Assembly: GCF_001648555.1 (NCBI RefSeq)
Contig: NZ_LQXM01000026.1
Coordinates: 124,001 to 188,000 of the forward strand
DNA: 64,000 nt
Source of the DNA: Rossellomorea aquimaris TF-12
GTDB lineage: Bacteria; Bacillota; Bacilli; Bacillales; Bacillaceae_B
Direction: 5' to 3'
The notes under the pieces are model-generated. The model worked only from the letters and a program-made list of their open reading frames with translations, was not told the origin of the DNA and searched no databases. Within the stretch, counting starts at the first letter, position 1. The number at the start of each line of letters is the position of its first letter. A program made the translations under genes and the position numbers. Below are positions 56,649-64,000 of this stretch, piece after piece.

Positions 56649-57173
56649 ATGAAAAGGCTTTTATTCGTAGGAGGAATACTCATTGTTCTTATTCTCTTAT
56701 TTTTCTTTTTAATTCCCATGCAAACTTACTTGGTTATAGAGTCGAGAGACAAGGATAGCACTGAACCTGTCTTGTTCTATATTTCTGAAGGAGATACTTT
56801 TTCTGTGCGGTACACACACTCCATTCATCTTTCAGAAGTAGAAGAATTCTATCGCCAAACACCTCCCCTTCACATTCAACAAACCATGCTACTGTATGAA
56901 GACACTTCGATTGGTATGCCTGCAAACGCTGAAGGAAACGAAAATTTCGAAGTCACAGAGGAAGGGAAATATTTAATATCAAACATGAATAGAAAGTTCC
57001 CATTTATTGATATTCAAATTGGACAAGTTATAGCAAATCACCGTTTTGTTTATAAGAATAAAGAGTATCCTTTAGCGAATTATTTTGAAAAGGGATCGAT
57101 TGTCCGAATGGAATTTAAAAAACTATCACTTTTTAATCAATGGAAAGGAGTGACTGTTGTTGGAAAAAGATAA
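56649..57173 (+). CDS. DUF1850 protein, TAXI-TRAP accessory
   Basis: 174 residues from ATG 56649, eight bases after GGGGG. One N-terminal membrane helix (3-24), then an outer domain with FSVRYTHSIHLSEVEEFY, the DUF1850 signature. The family is found only beside TAXI-TRAP systems. Its end overlaps the permease start by 17 bp. Function not defined. Confidence 0.88.
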   Translation: MKRLLFVGGILIVLILLFFFLIPMQTYLVIESRDKDSTEPVLFYISEGDTFSVRYTHSIHLSEVEEFYRQTPPLHIQQTMLLYEDTSIGMPANAEGNENFEVTEEGKYLISNMNRKFPFIDIQIGQVIANHRFVYKNKEYPLANYFEKGSIVRMEFKKLSLFNQWKGVTVVGKR

Positions 57174-59145
57174 AGAATTTGAGTCATTAACAGCAGAACA
57201 ACAACAAGAATTATTAGAAAAATATGACCCGGAGTCTTCCACTCGAAAATTACATCACGGTATGTTCAAGTGGATTATTTTCTTTGGATTATTATCATTT
57301 TCATTGTTCCAATTAGTAGCATCTATTTCTCAGATATTACCAAGACAACTTTTATTATCTATACATTTAGGATTTGCTCTATCTCTAGTATTCCTTTTGT
57401 TCCCTGCAAGAAAAAAGAATGTACGTAAGGATAAAATAGCTTGGTATGATGTTATTTTAGCAGTAGTTTCAGTTGGGATTGGAGCTTACTGGCCGATTAT
57501 GCAGGATGATATCGTTAACCGTGTAGGTTTAATGACATCCTTAGATTTCTACGTTGGTTTAATAGCTATTCTTTTAGTTCTTGAAGCAACTAGACGTGCG
57601 GTGGGGCTTCCAATTACCATTATTGCTTCATCCTTCCTGCTATATATGTATTATGGTAGGCAGATGCCAGGATTCCTTGCTCACCGAGGATACGATTTAG
57701 ATGATATCGTGAAAACCATGTTCTTTACAGGAGAAGGTATCCTTGGAACTCCATTATACGTTTCTGCTACCTTTATCTTCTTGTTCTTATTATTTGGATC
57801 TTTCCTTGTGAAAACCGGTGTTGGTCAATACTTTAATGACCTGGCTGTTGCCATTGCTGGGAAGCGAACTGGTGGACCTGCAAAGGTTGCGATTTTCTCA
57901 AGTGCCTTACAAGGAACAATTAGCGGAAGCTCTGTAGCAAACGTAGTTACATCCGGTTCATTTACCATTCCAATGATGAAAAAACTTGGGTACCGTAAAG
58001 AGTTTGCAGGCGGAGTAGAAGCGGCTGCATCAACAGGTGGTCAGCTGATGCCACCAATCATGGGAGCTGCTGCTTTCTTAATGGTAGAGTTCATTGGTGG
58101 AATATCCTATTGGGATATTGCAAAGGCTGCTGCTATACCTGCAGTTCTTTATTTTACAGGAATTTGGATCATGACACATTTTGAAGCGAAGCGAATAGGT
58201 CTTCGTGGCCTTACTGAAGAAGAAATGCCTAATCGCAAAGAGGTTCTAAAGAAAATTTACTTATTGCTTCCGATATTAACTGTCATTATTTTGTTAGTAA
58301 GTGGTATGAGTGTTATGAGAGCAGCACTTTGGTCCATAGTAGCAACAGTGGCCATTAGTGCCATACGAAAAGATACTCGGATAGGCTGGAAAGATGCCAT
58401 TGATGCTCTAGTAGATGGTGCAAGAACAGCCCTTTCAGTAGCCGTAGCAACGGCAGCTGCTGGAATTATTGTAGGAGTTGTAACCAAAACAGGTTTAGGA
58501 TTAACGTTAGCGAATGGTCTAGTAGACTTAGCAGCGGATTTAACTAATTCTGCTCAGGCAAAGCTTCTTCTAACATTATTCTTTACGATGATTGCATCGA
58601 TTGTTTTAGGAATGGGTTCTCCTACGACAGCAAACTATGTAATCACTTCAACGATTGCTGCACCTGCGATTATCTTATTAGGTGCACCTGAATTAGCAGC
58701 CCATTTATTTGTATTCTACTTTGGGATTATTGCTGATATCACTCCACCAGTAGCGCTAGCAGCTTTTGCTGCAGCCGGTGTCTCTGGCGGAGAACCAATA
58801 CGTACTGGAGTCAATTCTGCAAAACTAGCCATTGCAGCATTTATTATTCCTTACATGTTTGTTATGTCCCCAGAGTTATTAATGATTGATACGACTATTC
58901 CAAGCCTGCTATGGGTTATATTTACAGCTGTAACTGGTATGATGGCCATCGGAGCCGGAATGATTGGCTATTGGTTCCGGAGAGTATATGTCATCGAGCG
59001 AGTTCTGTGTGTCATTACAGGACTGTTGTTGATATATCCTGAAGGTAGTACGGATATATACGGATTAATTTTATTTGTAATCATGTTAGGACTACAATAC
59101 TTCATCAAAAGGGAAGATAAACACCCTACGAAAGCAACGGCATAA
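57157..59145 (+). CDS. TRAP transporter fused permease (4TM/12TM)
   Basis: 662 residues, start TTG at 57157 (or the next codon, also TTG) after AAAGGAG. A cytoplasmic start of about 35 residues, a four-helix DctQ-like part (about 35-165), then the DctM-like part of about 12 helices with GSSVANVVTSGSFTIPMMKK and SPTTANYVITSTIAAPAI. Ion-driven uptake with the TAXI protein. Coupled to DUF1850. Confidence 0.93.
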   Translation: MLEKDKEFESLTAEQQQELLEKYDPESSTRKLHHGMFKWIIFFGLLSFSLFQLVASISQILPRQLLLSIHLGFALSLVFLLFPARKKNVRKDKIAWYDVILAVVSVGIGAYWPIMQDDIVNRVGLMTSLDFYVGLIAILLVLEATRRAVGLPITIIASSFLLYMYYGRQMPGFLAHRGYDLDDIVKTMFFTGEGILGTPLYVSATFIFLFLLFGSFLVKTGVGQYFNDLAVAIAGKRTGGPAKVAIFSSALQGTISGSSVANVVTSGSFTIPMMKKLGYRKEFAGGVEAAASTGGQLMPPIMGAAAFLMVEFIGGISYWDIAKAAAIPAVLYFTGIWIMTHFEAKRIGLRGLTEEEMPNRKEVLKKIYLLLPILTVIILLVSGMSVMRAALWSIVATVAISAIRKDTRIGWKDAIDALVDGARTALSVAVATAAAGIIVGVVTKTGLGLTLANGLVDLAADLTNSAQAKLLLTLFFTMIASIVLGMGSPTTANYVITSTIAAPAIILLGAPELAAHLFVFYFGIIADITPPVALAAFAAAGVSGGEPIRTGVNSAKLAIAAFIIPYMFVMSPELLMIDTTIPSLLWVIFTAVTGMMAIGAGMIGYWFRRVYVIERVLCVITGLLLIYPEGSTDIYGLILFVIMLGLQYFIKREDKHPTKATA

Positions 59146-59150
59146 ATTGA

Positions 59151-59184
59151 AAGAAGCTGACTTGTTGAAGTCAGCTTCTTTTTT
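59151..59184 (+). terminator. Terminator of the TAXI-TRAP operon
   Basis: AAGAAGCTGACTT pairs with AAGTCAGCTTCTT, then T run. Confidence 0.94.
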
Positions 59185-59239
59185 ATGGTTGAGGGATAGG
59201 GTGTAATTGAAAAAAAGATGATTTATTCAATTTTTGAAG

Positions 59240-59461
59240 TTAAGAAATATTATAGTCTTGTCTCGAAGAAAGTGGGAAAGCAGCTAAAATGGACTGAATT
59301 CGGAACGTTCGAATATCTTTACGAAGAAAGCAGTAGCCAACAACATATTCACCTTTCAAATGCTTTACGAGTATCCGTCTCTTAGAGAATTGTTGATGAC
59401 TCATATAAATGATTTCAATGGCTCGTTTTTCTTCAAGAGATCGTTTGAGTGTATGAATCAT
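59240..59461 (-). CDS. Small WYL-domain-like protein
   Basis: 73 residues. RAIEIIYMSHQQFSKRRILV, then VVGYCFLRKDIRTFRIQSIL, resembles a lone WYL domain (ligand or nucleic-acid sensing fold) without a DNA-binding part. AAAGGAG precedes the ATG. Function unknown; could be a small sensor or a shortened regulator. Confidence 0.65.
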   Translation of the reverse strand: MIHTLKRSLEEKRAIEIIYMSHQQFSKRRILVKHLKGEYVVGYCFLRKDIRTFRIQSILAAFPLSSRQDYNIS

Positions 59462-59571
59462 AGTCGTACTCCTTTTATAAAAGGTATACTATAAGTATAT
59501 ACGAACAAACGTTCTTTATTCGGAGATGTTTATTTTTTTGAACTTTAACTTTTAGAATGTTAAAGAAGTCA

Positions 59572-59599
59572 TTGACAATTTGTCTGCTATGAATATAAT
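59572..59599 (+). promoter_or_regulatory. tRNA-Val promoter
   Basis: TTGACA (59572-59577), 16 bp, TATAAT (59594-59599): consensus boxes, as usual for stable RNA genes. Confidence 0.88.
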
Positions 59600-59621
59600 T
59601 GAATATGTAGCTTTAAACAAC

Positions 59622-59694
59622 GATCTGTTAGCTCAGCTGGGAGAGCATCACCTTGACAGGGTGGGGGTCGGGGGTTCAAGTCCCTCACAGGTCA
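59622..59694 (+). tRNA. tRNA-Val (anticodon GAC)
   Basis: 73 bases without an encoded CCA end. Acceptor GATCTGT/ACAGGTC with one T-G pair, D arm with TTAGCTCAGCTGGGAGAGC, anticodon stem TCACC/GGTGG with loop TTGACAG (anticodon GAC), T arm GGGGGTTCAAGTCCCTC. Stands alone with its own promoter and terminator. Confidence 0.95.
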
Positions 59695-59705
59695 TATTTT
59701 AATAA

Positions 59706-59743
59706 AAGGCAGGAATCTTATTTGAAGATTCCTGCCTTTTTGT
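59706..59743 (+). terminator. Terminator of tRNA-Val
   Basis: AAGGCAGGAATCTT pairs with AAGATTCCTGCCTT, then T run. Confidence 0.94.
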
Positions 59744-59765
59744 TTTTTATGTTTATAGTCAAAAG

Positions 59766-59797
59766 AAAAACTGTAGACGATTTGCTACAGTTACTTA
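59766..59797 (-). terminator. Terminator of the 58-residue gene
   Basis: On the minus strand AACTGTAG and CTACAGTT pair around eight bases, followed by TTTC. Confidence 0.75.
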
Positions 59798-59801
59798 AAC
59801 A

Positions 59802-59978
59802 TTATTCATTTGCTTCTAATTCTTCTTCAAAGAAAAACGTTCCAGGGTGTTCTTTTACGATATAAGAATATCGCTTCATGTTTTTAACATATTGCCATTT
59901 CATAACTGTCACTGATTCACCAGTTTCTTTTATCGTTACGATTGCACCATCACTATATCGATTTTTAGAAGATTTCAT
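59802..59978 (-). CDS. Unknown 58-residue protein
   Basis: Starts MKSSKNRYSDGAIVTIKETG, continues VMKWQYVKNMKRYSYIVKEH and ends with FFFEEELEANE. GAAAGGAAG lies before the ATG at 59978, and a terminator follows the stop. The layout looks like a small beta-rich domain. The frame is open and well formed with its own signals, so I take it as real. Family not recognised. Confidence 0.7.
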   Translation of the reverse strand: MKSSKNRYSDGAIVTIKETGESVTVMKWQYVKNMKRYSYIVKEHPGTFFFEEELEANE

Positions 59979-60127
59979 TCGGCACTTCCTTTCATATTTA
60001 TTATACCATAAAAAATATGCTTCTTTTGTCTTATCCTAATCGGAAATAAGATTTAATTTGCTAATTCATTCGCCGAGTTTTATCTGAATATTTCATGTTT
60101 ATACTATAAGTATAACCAAGAAATCAA

Positions 60128-60373
60128 AGGAATATGGAACGATTTTAGGTATTCGTTTTAGATCGAGCTTAGATCAAATTACAGCATTTTTCACTTTAGA
60201 TGTCTGACCTTTAAATCTTACATCCCAACTACTTGATTATTTATTTAATTGCTGTTATTCTAAGGGAGAATTATTTTTGTTCGGTATACAAGGGAAGAAC
60301 AAGATTTGCTTTTCACCTGATATCGCAAGAATAGTAATACATTGTGTGTAACGCACTTTAGGAGGCAACAAAC
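60128..60373 (+). promoter_or_regulatory. Upstream region and probable long leader of the cold shock gene
   Basis: Between the 58-residue gene and csp (59979-60373) no gene is seen. A possible hairpin TTGTTC/GAACAA lies at 60277-60302. Cold shock mRNAs usually have long structured leaders; the start of transcription cannot be fixed here. Confidence 0.4.
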
Positions 60374-60574
60374 ATGGAAAATGGTAAAGTAAAATGGTTT
60401 AACGCAGAAAAAGGTTTTGGATTCATCGAAGTAGAAGGTGGAGACGATGTATTCGTACACTTCTCAGCGATTCAAGGTGAAGGATTCAAATCTCTTGACG
60501 AAGGTCAAGAAGTTTCTTTCGACGTAGAACAAGGCGCTCGTGGACCACAAGCAGCTAACGTTCGCAAAATGTAA
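60374..60574 (+). CDS. cspD: Cold shock protein, CspD-like
   Basis: 66 residues, one OB fold. RNA-binding motifs RNP1 KGFGFIEV (13-20) and RNP2 VFVHF (26-30). Binds single-stranded RNA and DNA, melts mRNA structure in the cold. Length and start [10 protein letters not shown] are closer to CspD than to CspB (67). AGGAGG before the ATG. Choice of paralogue uncertain. Confidence 0.95.
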   Translation: MENGKVKWFNAEKGFGFIEVEGGDDVFVHFSAIQGEGFKSLDEGQEVSFDVEQGARGPQAANVRKM

Positions 60575-60589
60575 TTAAAACTTACTTTT

Positions 60590-60623
60590 CAAAAACAGAC
60601 CCATTTTTGGGTCTGTTTTTTTG
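60590..60623 (+). terminator. Terminator of the cold shock gene
   Basis: AAAAACAGACCCA pairs with TGGGTCTGTTTTT. Confidence 0.94.
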
Positions 60624-60649
60624 TTTTAATGACTGGACTGGTCTCAAGT

Positions 60650-61018
60650 GTAGAAAATAATTTTCGTTATTCACACTGATACGGGAAAATGTGTGATTTA
60701 TACGGATAAAAAGATGAGGATTACAGATAAATATAGGATACTTACGGGATAAACCTATATTCCAACGCAATAATGAGCCAATTCAACGGAAATCAGACAA
60801 TGACCTGACCTCATGTAGATAATAAATTAGAATAATTTTCGTTATTCACAGGGAAACGGATAAATCAGTATTTTTCACGCATAAAGGAATGAAATTTACG
60901 CAAAAATGTAGGATACCCCCGCAATAAATATACATTCCACCGTAAAAACAGCCAAATCAACCGATAAAAAACCCAACACTGTTCTGAGATAAATTTGATA
61001 TTCCACAGAGATAATAAA
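60650..61018. repeat. Two diverged direct repeats of about 175 bp
   Basis: AATAATTTTCGTTATTCACA occurs at 60656-60675 and again at 60831-60850. Downstream blocks line up in order in both: ATACGGATAA / TCACGCATAA, TATAGGATAC / TGTAGGATAC, GGGATAAACCTATATTCCA / GCAATAAATATACATTCCA, and GAGCCAATTCAACGG / CAGCCAAATCAACCG. No gene is seen in the gap 60575-61051. Confidence 0.75.
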
Positions 61019-61019
61019 A

Positions 61020-61051
61020 AAACGTCCATGAACTGTTCATGGACATTTTTA
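61020..61051 (-). terminator. Terminator of the 41-residue gene
   Basis: GTCCATGAAC and GTTCATGGAC pair around a tiny loop, with GTTTTTTT after it on the minus strand. Confidence 0.85.
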
Positions 61052-61177
61052 TTATTTTCCTAAGTCTTTTTTGGTTATTTCACTTCGAATATTTATTTCT
61101 TTTGAGAATTCCGTGTCATTTCTCTTATTGTTAGGGTACTTGTTTTTTCGTTCACGATTATCATTCTTGTTGGTCAA
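61052..61177 (-). CDS. Unknown 41-residue polar peptide
   Basis: TTG start at 61177, seven bases after AAGGAGG. MTNKNDNRERKNKYPNNKRN, then DTEFSKEINIRSEITKK: highly charged, no hydrophobic part. Strong ribosome site and a terminator right behind the stop favour a real gene. The composition, with an Asp-Thr-Glu-Phe-Ser stretch, is a little like small spore proteins such as YfhD, but this is only a resemblance. Confidence 0.55.
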   Translation of the reverse strand: MTNKNDNRERKNKYPNNKRNDTEFSKEINIRSEITKKDLGK

Positions 61178-61250
61178 AAGGTTGCCTCCTTCGTAAATGG
61201 TTGTACAGGAATAGGTTGTACAATGAATAAAATAATATGCTAGTTAATAA

Positions 61251-61427
61251 AAGACAGAATTTGTTCTTGGGCATCCCTTAGAAGCAAATGGAGCTCGAAT
61301 TATGGTAAGTATGATGCATGAACTTGAACAAACGGGTGGTCGGTATGCACTACAAACCATGTGTGAAGGTCATGGTATGGCAAATGCTACAATAATACAA
61401 AGAAATCAATTAAGGAAAAAAGAGTGA
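61251..61427 (+). pseudogene. Remnant of a thiolase (acetyl-CoA acetyltransferase) C terminus
   Basis: From 61266 the frame reads LGHPLEANGARIMVSMMHEL, then EQTGGRYALQTMCEGHGMAN and ends with a stop at 61427. This is the end of thiolases, with the LGHPLGASGARI motif (here Glu-Ala-Asn for Gly-Ala-Ser) and the active-site Cys loop normally CIGGGMG, changed to CEGHGMA. The first 85 percent of the gene is absent, and a stop lies at 61248. So a decayed fragment. A terminator follows. Confidence 0.88.
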
Positions 61428-61445
61428 CTATGTCACTCTTTTTTG
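61415..61445 (+). terminator. Terminator after the thiolase remnant
   Basis: AAAAGAGTGAC and GTCACTCTTTT, then TTG. Confidence 0.88.
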
Positions 61446-61564
61446 TTGAATTAAAGACATATAAGTCGTAATGAAAATTGTGCGTAACATGATATAGTAA
61501 GGAATGGAATGAAATGAATGTCTATATTTAAAAATTTATCATCGAGAAAAAAGGAGATAGAACC

Positions 61565-61855
61565 ATGAAAAAAATCTATGAAAAGGTAATCCAGTTTCGT
61601 GACGAGAGAAACTGGGGTCCTAATCATAACGAAAAAGATTTAGCCTTATCGATTTCATTAGAAGCCAATGAGCTTCTTGAAAACTTTCAATGGAAGACGA
61701 GTGAAGAGGCTATTTCAAGTAATCATCAAAATATTAAAGAAGAAATGGCAGATGTACTCATTTATTTAGTTCAACTTGCTGATAAAATGAATGTTGATTT
61801 GGAAAAAGAGGTATATCAAAAATTAGAAAAAAACGCACGTAAATACCCAGTTTAA
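61565..61855 (+). CDS. MazG-like nucleotide pyrophosphohydrolase
   Basis: 96 residues, single MazG/dCTPase-type domain. Metal motif ExxE-n-ExxD: Glu33 and Glu36 in SLEANELLE, Glu60 and Asp63 in EEMADVLIYL. It starts with a family pattern VIQFRDERNWGPNHNEKDLA. Likely cleans unusual NTPs or dNTPs. AAGGAG before the ATG. Confidence 0.9.
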   Translation: MKKIYEKVIQFRDERNWGPNHNEKDLALSISLEANELLENFQWKTSEEAISSNHQNIKEEMADVLIYLVQLADKMNVDLEKEVYQKLEKNARKYPV

Positions 61856-61884
61856 AGGGTTGGTGTATATTTATACCGGTAGGA

Positions 61885-62823
61885 TTACCCCTCATTGGTC
61901 ATGATCTTAATAAAGTCATTTACGAAGGCTTGGTAGTCCAGTGTAAGGTATATTTTTGTTTGCTGATTTTTTTCTTTTTGTTCTGAACCAACTCTGAAGT
62001 CAGCTAAAGATTGTCCTTTTTCTTCACCGCAGGTTTGCACTTTCACCTTTCGTTTAATAAAATTTCCAAAGTCCGGATTCATTAATATACTGAGGGTCAC
62101 AACATCATGAAGAGGTGCTCCGTTAATTCCCGGAACTAATTCTTGATAAGCTTTGAAATAAAAATCAAATACATCGTCAAGAATAGATATGAGAGGGTTA
62201 TTAGATTGTTTTTTAATCATTTGAATATGTTCAGTTGTTATGACAGCATTATTCGTGACATTCAAGGGAATAGTAGTTACGTTTTCTAAATAACCGAGAA
62301 CAAAGTTGCTTGCAACAGGGTCTCCATGAAAATTTGCTTCAGCCAATTTTGTTACATTTCCTGGAACAAAATAAGCCCCTCCCATAATATAGAATTCTTT
62401 TATTTTCTTTTCGAAATTCTCATCCAAGATTAATGCGGTGGCGAGGGAGGTATTTCTTCCCACATCTACAACAATGGTGTCAGGGTGGTTTTCAATTATC
62501 TTAAATATTTCACTAAAGTTTAAGAGCTTCCCTTTAATCGTATCAGGAGGTTGGAGAGGACCTAAACCATCTTTCCCGTGGATTTCCGGATAATAAATAG
62601 GGTATTTACCCGTACAGGAACGTGTAGCCCCACCAATTAAAGGAATAGAGGTTTGATTTGCTAAGTCAAGTAAATAAGCAACATTATTTGTGGCTTGTTC
62701 CTTATCTATATTTCCGTACCCTGAAACAATCCCAACTATATTTATTTCAGGGTGTAGCAAGGCATACATAATGGCAATAGAATCATCTATTCCTGGGTCC
62801 GTAAAAAGCAAAATGTTTTTCAT
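61885..62823 (-). CDS. Inosine-uridine nucleoside hydrolase family
   Basis: 312 residues. The calcium site TDPGIDD lies at 8-14 (DTDPGIDD in most relatives), with GGATRSCTGKYP, HGKDGLGPL and VGRNTSLATAL further on, and APLHDVVTLS near the end. Splits nucleosides into base and ribose. GGAAGGGG before the ATG. Divergent from the 6-phosphogluconate dehydrogenase gene. Confidence 0.92.
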   Translation of the reverse strand: MKNILLFTDPGIDDSIAIMYALLHPEINIVGIVSGYGNIDKEQATNNVAYLLDLANQTSIPLIGGATRSCTGKYPIYYPEIHGKDGLGPLQPPDTIKGKLLNFSEIFKIIENHPDTIVVDVGRNTSLATALILDENFEKKIKEFYIMGGAYFVPGNVTKLAEANFHGDPVASNFVLGYLENVTTIPLNVTNNAVITTEHIQMIKKQSNNPLISILDDVFDFYFKAYQELVPGINGAPLHDVVTLSILMNPDFGNFIKRKVKVQTCGEEKGQSLADFRVGSEQKEKNQQTKIYLTLDYQAFVNDFIKIMTNEG

Positions 62824-63159
62824 AAAGGATCCCCTTCCTTTGGATTTATTCCAATATATGTTATATCCCCTCCTTTAAGAATGAACTTAATTGCTTTTAA
62901 GTTAGATGGGAAAAATGAATTAGCCTATTCCTTTAGAGTAAGATAACTTATCCATTATGCCTTCATATGAATAAATGGCATAAAACTGTGGTAAATAGTG
63001 AGAGTACGAATGATTTTGTGTAGAATTGAGTGGAAATCGTCAAAATAAGATTGATGAAAAATATTTTTTCGATATATTTTAACAATGAAAATTTATTTCG
63101 TATTATAATATATACGGTGAATGGATTATTTAATACATACATTGAAAGGAATGAACGAT
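62824..63159. other. Divergent intergenic region before gntZ/gnd
   Basis: 336 bp, AT-rich. A TATAAT at 63104-63109 may serve the plus-strand gene; its -35 is poor. No gene, riboswitch or repeat seen. Confidence 0.45.
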
Positions 63160-64000
63160 TTGAATAAACAACAAATTGGAGTCGCTGGTGTTGGAGTAAT
63201 GGGCAAAAGCCTTGCTTTGAATTTTGAAAGCAGAGGATATTCTGTTTCTATATATGATGTTTCAGATGAAAAAGTAAACGAAATTTTAAAGGAACACAGT
63301 AGCAAACAAATCATTGGTTCTAGCCAAGTAGCAGAATTTGTTCAATCACTTGAAACACCAAGAAAGATAATGCTTATGGTTCCAGCAGGTACTATAACAG
63401 ATAAAGCCATTGAATCATTACTTCCACACCTGGATAAAGGTGACATATTAATTGATGGTGGAAATGCGTTCTACGAGGATACAATTCGCCGTAATAAAAG
63501 TTTAGAAGAAAAGGGCATCAATTTTATTGGAGCAGGTGTTTCTGGCGGAGAAGAGGGGGCACTGTATGGTCCTGCTATTATGCCTAGTGGCCAAAAAGAA
63601 GCATATGATCGGGTAGAACCATTCTTAACGAACATAGCGGCTAAGGTAAATGGAGAGGCATGTAGTACGTATATTGGACCTGATGGTTCCGGACACTATG
63701 TGAAAATGGTCCATAATGGAATAGAGTACAGTGATATGCAATTAATTTGTGAAGCATATTATCTTATGAAAAATGTGTTAGGCCTTGATGCAACAGAGCT
63801 TCATGACATTTTTAAAGAATGGAATGAAGGAGAGCTGGATAGCTACCTTATTGAAATTACAGCCGATATTTTCACAAAAGTAGATGAAGAGACAGGTAAG
63901 CCTCTTGTCGAAGTTATTTTGGATACAGCTGGTCAGAAGGGTACTGGAAAATGGACGAGTATAAGTGCTCTTGAGCTAGGTGTTCCTCTTTCAATCATTA
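63160..64000 (+). CDS. 6-phosphogluconate dehydrogenase, N-terminal part
   Basis: Runs off the window end; 280 codons are visible of about 470. TTG start nine bases after AAAGGA. Rossmann loop [15 protein letters not shown], then [32 protein letters not shown] with the conserved Ser-Gly-Gly, and the catalytic KMVHNGIEY. Oxidises 6-phosphogluconate to ribulose 5-phosphate. Two paralogues exist in bacilli (GndA, NADP; GntZ, NAD). After the first beta-alpha unit, YDVSDEKV has Asp rather than the Asn-Arg typical of NADP enzymes, so NAD use is possible. Confidence 0.92.
   Translation, partial: MNKQQIGVAGVGVMGKSLALNFESRGYSVSIYDVSDEKVNEILKEHSSKQIIGSSQVAEFVQSLETPRKIMLMVPAGTITDKAIESLLPHLDKGDILIDGGNAFYEDTIRRNKSLEEKGINFIGAGVSGGEEGALYGPAIMPSGQKEAYDRVEPFLTNIAAKVNGEACSTYIGPDGSGHYVKMVHNGIEYSDMQLICEAYYLMKNVLGLDATELHDIFKEWNEGELDSYLIEITADIFTKVDEETGKPLVEVILDTAGQKGTGKWTSISALELGVPLSII

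Noticed and set aside
59653-59865. Plus-strand frame of 70 codons
   Set aside because: Starts inside tRNA-Val and runs through its terminator; the 58-residue gene on the other strand has better signals.

Overview
The window is a low-GC, gene-dense chromosomal segment of an endospore-forming member of the Bacillaceae (Bacillus sensu lato). The evidence is strong AGGAGG-type ribosome sites, frequent TTG/GTG starts, spore coat and spoVA genes, and a gene order that closely follows the B. subtilis yitV-yjcH region as I remember it. Genus and species cannot be fixed from the sequence alone.

Layout. 1-2700: end of a YitV-like hydrolase, yitW, an Fnr-type oxygen regulator, uppP and yjzC. 2770-5450: clpB behind a textbook CtsR operator (B. 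subtilis itself lacks clpB). 5450-9103: a dispersed repeat, yjzD, yjaU, yjaV and the med-comZ competence pair. 9287-11604: fabH-fabF behind a FapR operator. 11806-15885: yjaZ, a small membrane protein, yjbA, trpS with a T-box leader, and a DUF3899 protein. 16299-22246: the oppABCDF oligopeptide permease with a CodY box in its leader and a hairpin after oppA. 22570-31396: a DUF4015 secreted protein, yjbC, spx, mecA, cls, coiA and pepF. 31393-38641: yizD-like, yjbH-yjbI, yjbJ, yjbK, yjbL, relQ(yjbM)-nadK-yjbO and prpE. 39333-44100: mgtE, yjbQ, a DinB-like protein and fabI (second FapR operator). 44619-50861: a sporulation block with cotO, cotZ/Y, yjcA, a 30-residue Lys/Cys-rich peptide, a spoVA2-like operon (YhcN/YlaJ lipoprotein, spoVAC, spoVAD, spoVAE, DUF421), a YjcZ peptide, spoVIF and an unknown gene. 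51008-55289: MBL hydrolase, second DUF421 protein, yjcF, yjcG, yjcH and a YutG-type phosphatidylglycerophosphatase. 55514-59145: a TAXI-TRAP solute transport operon with DUF1850. 59240-64000: WYL-like small protein, tRNA-Val, two small unlisted minus-strand genes, a cold shock gene, diverged tandem repeats, a thiolase remnant, a MazG-like protein, a nucleoside hydrolase and the start of 6-phosphogluconate dehydrogenase.

How the genes work together. Several regulators of Clp-dependent proteolysis and competence lie here together: Spx and its ClpXP adaptor YjbH, the ClpC adaptor MecA, ClpB, and the competence genes med, comZ and coiA. Fatty acid initiation and elongation genes (fabH, fabF, fabI) are tied together by two FapR sites with the same geometry. 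A late-sporulation block is marked by sigma-K-like promoters. Noncoding space is rich in at least three families of dispersed, structured repeats that lie only between genes.

The least explained items are the repeat families, a perfect 20-bp inverted repeat before yjaU, the 30-residue peptide with its sigma-K promoter beside the spoVA2-like operon, and several very small genes.
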